Source: Megalonaias nervosa
Taxonomy: Eukaryota; Mollusca; Bivalvia; Unionida; Unionidae
DNA length: 64,000 nucleotides
Direction: 5' to 3'
Assembly (NCBI GenBank): GCA_016617855.1
Contig: JAECUM010012946.1
Span: forward strand, 1 to 64,000
In this document: in pieces, positions 63,401 through 64,000 of the stretch
Numbering within the stretch: position 1 is the stretch's first letter
How the letters are laid out: each line of letters begins with the position of its first letter
Position numbers and translations under genes: made by a program
Notes under the pieces: generated by a model
Told to the model about the DNA's origin: nothing
The model's input: only the letters and a program-made list of their open reading frames with translations
Database searches by the model: none

Positions 63401-64000
63401 GTGGGCTATGAAAGACTTGTATTTTAAATAACTGGATAGCAACTGAACTTGTTCTTCATCAGTTTCAAGTAAACTTGGACATATATTTCCAATTGTCCCA
63501 AAAAGAATAATGCAGATGCTTAAAGCACACTGCAGAAAATGCATTTCTAAGCTTTCATTGGTGGGGTATCATGTGCCATGTGCAGAACTCTGATGGCTGG
63601 GTGGCGGCATTGCACTAAATCTCTACTAGGACATTGCTTTATGACACCCACAGGGGGCTATGTAGTTTCTACAACTCCAGCTTTGGGCCCCTTCCACTTT
63701 GGATCTGATTGTCCTATCCTGTTAAGATCAAATTACAAAAGCATTCCTGGCACCTTACCTACTAGTGTGTAATGGGTATCCAACTTCAAACAGTGAAGAG
63801 CCAGATTTGCTGTACGATATGTGCTAGAACATCAGCAGGATATATGCTGTTCTTCTGAAATTATGAGAATCATGAAAGCATAGACCCTGATCTAGAAAAA
63901 CAGTATGGATATTATCTAGGTCTGTGCTGATGAATGTTTTTGTGTACATTATCCATAATCCTGTATTTCCCATCCTTCCTCACAGGAGCTGGCCCCATTT
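10373..64000 (+). CDS. ATR: ATR serine/threonine kinase, central part (gene span)
   Basis: Fourteen complete exons and the first bases of a fifteenth join in one phase: 10373-10450, 12224-12316, 20775-20860, 23986-24057, 27406-27525, 29219-29323, 33649-33763, 35624-35692, 46027-46115, 46624-46759, 47607-47749, 48558-48675, 58961-59098, 60636-60816 and 63986 onward. The spliced length in view is 1,558 bases. ATR is the PI3K-like kinase that, with ATRIP, senses RPA-coated single-stranded DNA and starts the replication-stress checkpoint in the nucleus. The encoded part is helical-repeat scaffold: the end of the N-terminal solenoid, the UME domain and the repeats preceding FAT. The kinase domain is not in the window. 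Identity rests on continuous similarity to animal ATR across every exon and consistent phases. Confidence 0.93.
11096..11155. repeat. (TTA)n microsatellite
   Basis: About 20 uninterrupted TTA/ATT triplets, then a few degenerate ones. Confidence 0.95.
12224..12316 (+). CDS. ATR: ATR exon 2 of window
   Basis: 31 codons, phase 0 to phase 0, beginning ADYLQPRLLGVLVFF and ending EEKCL, similar to the ATR segment leading into UME. Acceptor tttctag, donor gtaagt. It was hidden because it overlaps the start of a SINE region downstream, but the splice sites and phase are clean. Confidence 0.9.
12357..12590 (+). mobile_element. SINE family 2 copy
   Basis: Degenerate copy of the element at 47856-48106. 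It shares the cctagtggtc A-box region, the gaaaacttgccagtagcttc block and the tgtatagcctatcatgtgctgaaaa-type 3' block. B box is decayed. It begins about 40 bases after an ATR exon. Confidence 0.75.
12705..13112. repeat. Minisatellite, ~22/44-bp units
   Basis: Alternating short phrases such as catatgcagagtatac and tagagtatcatatacagag recur about 18 times with point changes. Apparent frames rich in Tyr, Met and Cys in both directions are repeat artefacts. Confidence 0.9.
13210..13400 (+). mobile_element. SINE family 2 copy, 5' truncated
   Basis: Matches the body and 3' end of the 47856-48106 element (gagaaagcttgccagtagcttcc, tcttcctccaccag, tatagcctatcatgtgctgaa). The tRNA-like head is missing. 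Confidence 0.75.
13984..14215. repeat. Minisatellite, ~31-34-bp units, 7 copies
   Basis: Units of the form ccttccaatccata-ccagg-tgtcagagagatg, shortening from 34 to about 31 bases toward the right. The repeat lies in the decayed coding-like region. Confidence 0.9.
14971..15138. repeat. 84-bp tandem duplication
   Basis: Two copies starting ctccatgcat at 14971 and 15055, about 90% identical. Confidence 0.85.
15300..18100. other. Intronic DNA without recognised features
   Basis: No motif-bearing frame, RNA gene or clear repeat was seen. Part near 15800-16300 may extend the decayed coding-like DNA upstream. Confidence 0.4.
18140..18800 (+). mobile_element. Possible DIRS-like retroelement fragment
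   Basis: Two frames between 18150 and 18390 read like the stretch just before the reverse-transcriptase core of DIRS-type elements: a W-V pair (SEWVIKL), a proline-rich PPPLLPSPF segment and HEIRMFIKKQAVEIV. The RT catalytic motifs themselves are absent, because the frame stops at 18388. A second open stretch (18561-18818) has gag-like character. Frameshifts and stops show it is dead. The assignment is from remembered family pattern, not a search. Confidence 0.4.
18820..20770. other. Intronic DNA without recognised features
   Basis: A+T-rich intron before the UME exon. A phrase near 18890-18975 resembles that at 8700-8800. Nothing else supported. Confidence 0.4.
20775..20860 (+). CDS. ATR: ATR exon 3 of window (UME domain start)
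   Basis: 28 codons plus 2 bases, starting ALESLISIIKLMGSKYIS, closely matching the first helices of the UME domain of ATR (human ALNSLMSLMKLMGPKHVSS). Acceptor gatttcag, donor gtagcc. The split codon is completed by exon 23986. Confidence 0.93.
21772..21982. mobile_element. MITE (family A) with ~30-bp terminal inverted repeats
   Basis: The left end (accatatatactcatttaca, then gtcaaactgg) is mirrored by the right end (gcagtttgacttataagt, then aagtatatatggta). The inside contains paired cagatc/gatctg phrases. Related copies lie at 23.5 and 23.75 kb. No coding capacity. Confidence 0.75.
22028..22072. repeat. (TC)n(TA)n microsatellite
   Basis: A run of tc repeats passes into at repeats. Confidence 0.9.
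22630..23432. repeat. Minisatellite, 16-17-bp unit, about 48 copies
   Basis: Unit close to gcattagtaaggtcact, with the variable part (tctct, tcact, tcttt, agct, aggtcact) changing from copy to copy in a partly ordered sequence. A block of several units (tctctacatt...tctttgc...agctgc...) recurs, so there is higher-order structure. Not CRISPR: the repeats are contiguous and the host is eukaryotic. Confidence 0.95.
23512..23735. mobile_element. MITE family A copy
   Basis: Left end tatatacttgcttataag followed by gtccaactgcaaac; right end tttgcagtttgactcaac and aagtgagtgtatac. The inner gacccagatctgcc phrase is shared with the other two copies. Confidence 0.7.
23745..23965. mobile_element. MITE family A copy, adjacent
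   Basis: Left end tatatacttgcttttaat then gaatccaactgcaaac; right end tttgcagttggacctgattt and ataaatgtgaaca. It ends about 20 bases before the ATR exon at 23986, so the branch point and polypyrimidine tract lie next to the transposon end. Confidence 0.7.
23986..24057 (+). CDS. ATR: ATR exon 4 of window (UME)
   Basis: Completes the split Arg, then encodes IGLQYTDTEFVEISCRAWNC, which matches the UME segment with the CRAW-CF signature. 72 bases. Acceptor atttccag, donor gtaaca. The 3' split codon joins exon 27406. Confidence 0.9.
24380..24800. mobile_element. Degenerate pogo-like repeat, copy 1
   Basis: Begins tagtacaccattccctcga and contains ccctgataactc and cgaacccacgtataac, phrases like pogo/Tigger termini. 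About 400 bases align loosely with 28200-28600. No transposase recognised. Confidence 0.5.
25375..26205. repeat. Minisatellite, 42-bp unit, about 19 copies
   Basis: Unit of the form agtatttgtgcc-ccacaatg-tctatgggaaggcttattgtc. Because 42 is divisible by 3, all three + frames and the reverse frames stay open for hundreds of codons (for example 25390-26373). These are artefacts. Two outlying units occur at about 24309-24380, so the array once extended further or was seeded from there. Confidence 0.95.
26210..27400. other. Intronic DNA without recognised features
   Basis: Contains a short catccc/catgtcc-rich tract at 26220-26335 and diverged dispersed-repeat sequence (26430-26850). No gene supported. 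Confidence 0.5.
27406..27525 (+). CDS. ATR: ATR exon 5 of window (end of UME)
   Basis: 120 bases. After the split Ser it encodes LELPFLGQMMPQIVATLLPL and then KQVADIFNFMIVENR, matching ATR (VALLPL ... IFHYLIIENR in human). Acceptor cttttcag, donor gtaagc. Confidence 0.93.
27905..28140 (-). mobile_element. SINE family 2 copy, reverse orientation
   Basis: Reverse complement matches the 47856-48106 element: the tttttcagc/gctgaaaa 3' block, tatacatgatgg, the ggtggaggaagaacc block and agctactggcaaact. The head at the right end retains a diverged A-box region. Confidence 0.75.
28200..28600. mobile_element. Degenerate pogo-like repeat, copy 2
   Basis: Shares agtacaccattctcttgata and ccctgataacttg with the copy at 24380, then aligns through the gaaaccttgatacatcgctcg-type phrase. 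Confidence 0.5.
29010..29216. repeat. Minisatellite, 33-bp unit, 6 copies
   Basis: Unit near taccactacaatgaagaatg followed by aatttgtcaggta. It runs to within a few bases of the ATR exon at 29219, so the polypyrimidine tract (tttgtactttcag) is built on the last repeat unit. Confidence 0.95.
29219..29323 (+). CDS. ATR: ATR exon 6 of window
   Basis: 105 bases, encoding EPLKSYFHDIYFLPDLPEL and on to EGPS, matching human DFLHEIYFLPDHPEL. Acceptor ctttcag directly abuts a 33-bp minisatellite. Donor gtcagt. Confidence 0.93.
29310..29590. repeat. Minisatellite, ~55-58-bp unit, 5 copies
   Basis: Unit contains cccatcaaggtcagtgacat, then gtaaaaaatacacaggattt and gatctcagtag. The first unit overlaps the 3' end and donor site of the ATR exon ending at 29323 (gcccatcaag/gtcag), so exon and splice-site sequence has been amplified into the intron. 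Confidence 0.9.
29855..30195. repeat. Minisatellite, ~81-bp unit, 4 copies
   Basis: Unit includes tttagtgaaggaaagaacag, ctgatcattttgtacattgg and tcatcagatgtacaatgtc. Apparent frames across it are artefacts. Confidence 0.9.
30930..31310. repeat. Degenerate minisatellite, ~70-80-bp unit, 5 copies
   Basis: Recurring gatgcacacttgacacc, tttttattttcacagttgga and gcaattgacagctgtctgta phrases with indels. Confidence 0.8.
31320..32270. other. Intronic DNA without recognised features
   Basis: A+T-rich, no motif-bearing frame or clear repeat. Confidence 0.5.
32275..32462. repeat. Minisatellite, 36-bp unit, 5 copies
   Basis: Unit gcaactgctaatgattttgg followed by atgacagaatggcaaa. The unit length is a multiple of 3, giving open artefact frames on both strands. 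Confidence 0.95.
32810..33005. mobile_element. MITE (family B), degenerate copy
   Basis: Aligns with the 33808-33993 element over its inner part (ggcagtttttctg, gggtact, attaaaatgataa, aaagtgcct). The ends are eroded. Confidence 0.6.
33649..33763 (+). CDS. ATR: ATR exon 7 of window
   Basis: 115 bases. After the split Ser it encodes QTDFSTRLVHSIKGITHETL, then DVRLHALSKLKKLLREER. Matches human TDLQTTLQLSMKAIQHENVD. A HEAT-type helix pair. Acceptor gctttcag, donor gtaagg, ends in phase 0. Confidence 0.93.
33808..33993. mobile_element. MITE (family B), Harbinger-like, TTA target duplication
   Basis: Left end gggctgttccattaaaacat and right end atgttttaatgaacagccc are inverted repeats. The 186-bp element is flanked by TTA on both sides (33805-33807 and 33994-33996), the 3-bp TWA duplication typical of PIF/Harbinger. 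Starts with GGG, as many in that group do. A left end alone occurs at about 36715 and a right end at about 45085-45104. Confidence 0.85.
34340..34796 (+). pseudogene. hAT/BED-finger transposase N-terminal remnant
   Basis: The frame from 34440 has FCKLCNCDLTIVHGGIHDIKHH, a BED-type zinc finger with CxxC and HxxxH-like spacing, then a variable linker and, further on, FPDSKTAKDYSC, a phrase common near the start of hAT-family (ZBED/SCAND3-like) transposases. It ends in a TGA just after. A neighbouring frame upstream (to 34455) holds the preceding residues, so there is also a frameshift. The catalytic region is absent: a dead fragment in an ATR intron. Confidence 0.65.
35624..35692 (+). CDS. ATR: ATR exon 8 of window
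   Basis: 23 codons in phase 0, EAFFQSVIGNETADHVVSQL then VSV. Matches human SETVEPIISQLVTV. Acceptor tttgcag, donor gtaagt. Followed by a 10.3-kb intron. Confidence 0.92.
35694..37180. other. Intronic DNA without gene; poly-C run and repeat traces
   Basis: Has a C homopolymer at about 35851-35863, dispersed-repeat relics at 36030-36480 (repeating gaatttgatcagatttgaat-like phrases), and a MITE family B left end at about 36715. No gene supported. Confidence 0.5.
37190..37361 (+). CDS. Exon-like segment A in ATR intron, unknown
   Basis: An open 57-codon stretch bounded by tttttag-like acceptor and a strong donor (gtaagt). It encodes SRATWVASFGFDTIHAVKRT and later VFDCGRHQYLVEK. Codon content looks protein-like. 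It does not fit between ATR exons 8 and 9, which already join across conserved sequence. It could be an exon of a nested gene or a transposon host fragment. Family not recognised. Confidence 0.35.
37835..38335. repeat. Minisatellite, 42-bp unit, 12 copies
   Basis: Unit: aacaatggcattaccattgt followed by atgtgtgtatgaagagcatcat. Each unit contains the perfect palindrome caatgg-cattac-cattg, so each could form a small stem-loop. Long open frames here are artefacts. Confidence 0.95.
38350..40060. other. Intronic DNA without recognised features
   Basis: No motif-bearing frame. Nothing else supported. Confidence 0.5.
40062..40108. repeat. (CA)n microsatellite
   Basis: About 23 CA units with two GA interruptions. 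Confidence 0.95.
40378..40499 (+). CDS. Exon-like segment B in ATR intron, unknown
   Basis: Acceptor tttttacag followed by a frame that continues segment A in the correct phase. It encodes DRNPRKCQYCHIKNHCGG and stops at TGA 40497-40499. The Cys/His cluster CxxC-H-x4-C resembles a zinc-knuckle or a transposase-type C-terminal finger. Phase agreement with 37190-37361 supports a two-exon unit, but no upstream exon or promoter was found. A further open stretch to 40640 in another frame suggests the end is decayed. Confidence 0.35.
40748..41592. repeat. Minisatellite, 70-bp unit, 12 copies
   Basis: Unit begins gttactctgattgcactacc, continues aatccagtgggtgaggggat and ends tgttgacaga. The first four copies are almost identical and the middle ones carry shared variants (aatccaattgg, aatgcaaag), so the array grew in steps. 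Confidence 0.97.
41600..42985. other. Intronic DNA without recognised features
   Basis: No gene, RNA or clear repeat seen. Confidence 0.5.
42991..43477. mobile_element. MITE (family C) with ~50-bp near-perfect inverted repeats
   Basis: The left end (42991 on) starts ccatcttcgctagccaaggt and runs through tctgataaccctatctaca. The right end (to 43477) is its mirror with essentially no mismatch over about 43 bases. Flanks gaaatgct (42983-42990) and gaaatact (43477-43484) are a near-perfect 8-bp pair, as hAT elements make. The 390-bp middle has no coding capacity. Confidence 0.85.
43779..43868. repeat. (TA)n(CA)n microsatellite
   Basis: About 30 TA units, a gata junction, then about 14 CA units. 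Confidence 0.97.
43907..44223. mobile_element. MITE (family D) with ~43-bp inverted repeats
   Basis: Left end taatctgattataatcagat then ctccactgtcctatgtg; right end cacataggacagtggagatc then tgattttaatcagatta. The termini are themselves palindromic (aatctgatt...aatcagatt), which obscures the exact target duplication (TA or TTA). About 317 bp, non-coding. Confidence 0.85.
44230..46020. other. Intronic DNA with MITE B right end only
   Basis: The end of a family B MITE (atgctttaatggaacagccc) lies at about 45080-45104. No gene supported. Confidence 0.5.
46027..46115 (+). CDS. ATR: ATR exon 9 of window
   Basis: 29 codons plus 2 bases: LLKGCREQDPRVQSLYSECL then GELGAVDPGR. Matches human LLKGCQDANSQARLLCGECL. 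Acceptor gttgtag, donor gtaaga. Confidence 0.94.
46624..46759 (+). CDS. ATR: ATR exon 10 of window
   Basis: 136 bases. Split Arg, then LELSANNPKEEMARFHSSIE and DNFVVGLINELVKAYLAATE. Matches human VEDSSFAYGLLMELTRAYLA. Acceptor ttatag, donor gtcagt. Confidence 0.93.
46822..47600. other. Intron with possible old repeat
   Basis: Phrases such as agctatttcccgtcctagg and ccatctataccagttgaggg look like dispersed-repeat relics also echoed at 50985-51100. No gene supported. Confidence 0.35.
47607..47749 (+). CDS. ATR: ATR exon 11 of window
   Basis: 47 codons plus 2 bases: DCSAYALQELLQVYQVSEPN, then SKLWKRFSEHTQEILIPLTN. Matches human DSAAYAIQELLSIY and LWRRFPEHVREILEPHLN. Acceptor cttcag, donor gtaagt. 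Confidence 0.95.
47856..48106 (+). mobile_element. SINE (family 2), fullest copy, 14-bp target duplication
   Basis: A-box region gagtggcctagtggtct and a B-box-like gggtttgagtct give a tRNA-like head. The body includes gagaaagcttgccagtagct and ends with gtgctgaaaaatagcgttaa and an ataacaacaaat tail. Flanking ACTGCCCTGGAATA (47842-47855) and ACTGCCCTGTAATA (48107-48120) form a target duplication with one mismatch. Confidence 0.88.
48558..48675 (+). CDS. ATR: ATR exon 12 of window
   Basis: After the split Lys: YMLKEKSDWTSLQRPIYCSK, then NYKDWVSTWTGYLSSK. Matches human STDWSGVKKPIYLSKLGSNF. Acceptor attttag, donor gtattc. Followed by a 10.3-kb intron. Confidence 0.95.
48926..50754. mobile_element. 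Pogo/Tigger-like DNA transposon, non-autonomous, TA target site
   Basis: The left end cagtcaaacccagttatctt and the right end cataagtgggtttgactg are inverted repeats, each followed outward by TA (48924-48925 and 50755-50756). TA duplication and a CAGT terminus are typical of pogo-type Tc1/mariner elements. A second pair of phrases (accgggtcccgagatatcgg near the left, acataacggggcataagt near the right) extends the similarity. At 1,829 bp it has no recognisable transposase frame. A large hairpin lies inside (50196-50397). Confidence 0.8.
50196..50397. repeat. Large imperfect hairpin inside the pogo-like element
   Basis: Outer arms: ccacacagcattgtgaatttt (about 50207-50227) mirrored by aaaattcacaatgctatgtgg (about 50367-50387). 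Inner arms: aatgtagctaaaagtac (about 50251-50267) mirrored by gtacttttagctgcatt (about 50306-50322). Together they form a ~200-bp foldback, probably a nested MITE inserted into the larger element. Confidence 0.75.
51368..51452. repeat. (TA)n microsatellite
   Basis: About 40 TA units with two TG/CA interruptions. Ile-Tyr frames here are artefacts. Confidence 0.97.
51550..51740 (+). mobile_element. Possible SINE relic
   Basis: An A-box-like stretch (agtgggtagagcattgc), a diverged B-box region, then ggtactttcctcccatttcc and ctggcctatgatgtgttaaa, which echo SINE family 2 3' parts. Too diverged for certainty. Confidence 0.4.
51750..52420. other. Intronic DNA without recognised features
   Basis: Nothing supported beyond ordinary A+T-rich intron. 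Confidence 0.5.
52425..52598. repeat. Minisatellite, ~34-bp unit, 4-5 copies
   Basis: Unit containing gaagtgtgaacctgaatatg and tgagggattaca, with spacer variation between copies. Confidence 0.85.
53160..53716. repeat. Minisatellite, 35-bp unit, 16 copies
   Basis: Unit acacaagagctgggatccat followed by gagctgttacatcta, extremely uniform. The few variants (ctattac, gatgcat, acgtcta) recur in register, suggesting recent block duplications. Confidence 0.97.
53720..55420. other. Intron with dispersed-repeat relics
   Basis: At 54405-54450 the phrase gattcctggaaaatcttttt, then ggccagaagagtattggtc, is shared with 12020-12056, 40254-40300 and 59470-59515. At 54465-54600 there is gtccgtcacactcttgtcc followed by sequence common to a dispersed repeat. 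No gene supported. Confidence 0.5.
55432..57702. repeat. Large minisatellite, ~19-20-bp unit, >110 copies
   Basis: Unit close to gcatggggatgtagaatag, with many one-base variants, covering about 2.27 kb. Higher-order structure is visible: a ~223-bp block at 56016-56238 is repeated almost exactly at 56239-56462, and a ~60-bp block repeats at 56650-56820. Long minus-strand frames of Pro, His, Ser and Tyr (up to 271 codons) are artefacts. Confidence 0.97.
57735..57935 (+). mobile_element. tRNA-headed SINE (possible third family)
   Basis: A-box-like tggtggcacagtaatc and B-box-like caggtttgaatcc about 35 bases apart, then aacctggttggctacc and gggcagggtactttatccc. The last phrase is echoed at 40155-40200 (gggcaaggcactttattcc). 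It starts right after the large minisatellite. Confidence 0.6.
57960..58670. repeat. Degenerate minisatellite, ~30-40-bp unit
   Basis: About 18 copies of a unit like gacatcacaggcacatgaag followed by gtattgtgatg, with many indels. Confidence 0.85.
58961..59098 (+). CDS. ATR: ATR exon 13 of window
   Basis: 46 codons, phase 0 to 0: VKQEKAHRVFKSCSAAIKHE, then NVALYILPHIVLHVLLDGSQ. Matches human MMKHDFKVTIYLLPHILVYV. Acceptor tctttcag, donor gtaagc. Confidence 0.95.
59787..60018 (+). mobile_element. SINE family 1, 5'-truncated copy
   Basis: About 90% identical to 9771-9987 from ggtactaacagctgcc to actgaaaaattgttaaagct. It ends in an aatcacatcacatcacatca tail; the tRNA-like head is missing. Confidence 0.88.
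60020..60630. other. Intronic DNA with diverged dispersed repeat
   Basis: Two loosely similar halves (60150-60365 and 60370-60590) share tgaacccc, cttcatgcttgggatgaata and aaggtcacat-like phrases; an old dispersed repeat. No gene. Confidence 0.45.
60636..60816 (+). CDS. ATR: ATR exon 14 of window
   Basis: 60 codons plus 1 base: ILAEINEVLHQVKRSDAKQR, then HRMSAQIVFSVLDYLTRWKT. Matches human LCQLSTQTVFSMLDHLTQWA. The tail (APAQSK) is the variable linker before FAT. Acceptor tgatcag, donor gtaaaa. Confidence 0.95.
60845..61140. repeat. Minisatellite, 51-bp unit, 6 copies
   Basis: Unit: agtaataagcatgaaaacag, then gtttaatgcaattatcctat and tgtagtttgca. A multiple of 3, so both strands show open artefact frames. 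It starts about 30 bases after the ATR exon donor at 60817. Confidence 0.95.
61150..62140. other. Intronic DNA without recognised features
   Basis: A G-run at about 61688-61694. No gene or repeat supported. Confidence 0.5.
62135..62495. repeat. Degenerate tandem repeat, ~30/60-bp unit
   Basis: About 11 copies of gctgggatcagcctagcac with alternating second halves (agaatacact and actttacttga types), giving a dimeric unit. Confidence 0.85.
62510..63980. other. Intronic DNA without recognised features
   Basis: A short gagaga tract at 62635-62667. Nothing else supported. Confidence 0.5.
63986..64000 (+). CDS. ATR: ATR exon 15 of window (cut by the edge)
   Basis: After the acceptor ccttcctcacag, the first 15 bases join the one-base overhang of exon 14 in phase and read GAGPI. 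Too short for homology; supported by the acceptor and phase only. Confidence 0.6.

Overview
The window is animal nuclear DNA: A+T-rich, with small exons split by long introns bounded by AG/GT sites, and full of tandem repeats, SINEs, MITEs and decayed transposons. The repeat style and one protein-coding gene suggest an invertebrate, plausibly a mollusc. That placement is inference; no rRNA or mitochondrial marker is present.

The only host gene I can name is ATR, the PI3K-like checkpoint kinase, on the + strand. Fourteen complete exons between 10373 and 60816, plus the first bases of another at 63986, join in one open phase for about 519 codons. They match the middle of ATR (roughly residues 1060-1600 of the human protein: end of the N-terminal helical repeats, the UME domain, and the repeats leading to FAT). 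The first roughly 1,050 residues and the FAT/kinase/FATC end lie outside the window or were not found. The first intron appears to be GC-AG. Two introns are about 10.3 kb and are swollen by minisatellites and transposons.

About 1.2-7.65 kb holds a decayed Polinton/Maverick-like (virus-related) element. It carries an HNH endonuclease with NUMOD-like parts (-), a small CxxC protein (-), an unknown 148-residue ORF (+), a B-family DNA polymerase followed by a superfamily 1 helicase (+), a retroviral-type DDE integrase (-), a parvovirus-type phospholipase A2 domain (-) and an A32/FtsK-like packaging ATPase (+). Every recognisable gene is broken. Most in-frame stops are TGA, often where Arg would be expected, as CGA-to-TGA decay would give. 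No capsid gene or terminal inverted repeat was seen. Because ATR exons follow downstream while the ATR N-terminus should lie upstream, the element probably sits inside an ATR intron or just 5' of the visible exons.

The rest is repeat-rich intron: a tRNA-headed SINE with an 11-bp target duplication (9698-9987) and a second copy near 59.8 kb; a second SINE family (47856-48106 with a 14-bp duplication, and copies at 12.4, 13.2 and 28 kb); MITEs at 21.8, 23.5, 23.8, 33.8, 43.0 and 43.9 kb; a 1.83-kb TA-flanked pogo-like element (48926-50754) enclosing a long hairpin; hAT-like and possible DIRS-like remnants; and more than a dozen minisatellites with 16-84 bp units, the largest being 2.3 kb at 55.4-57.7 kb. 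The long 'open reading frames' inside these arrays are repeat artefacts.
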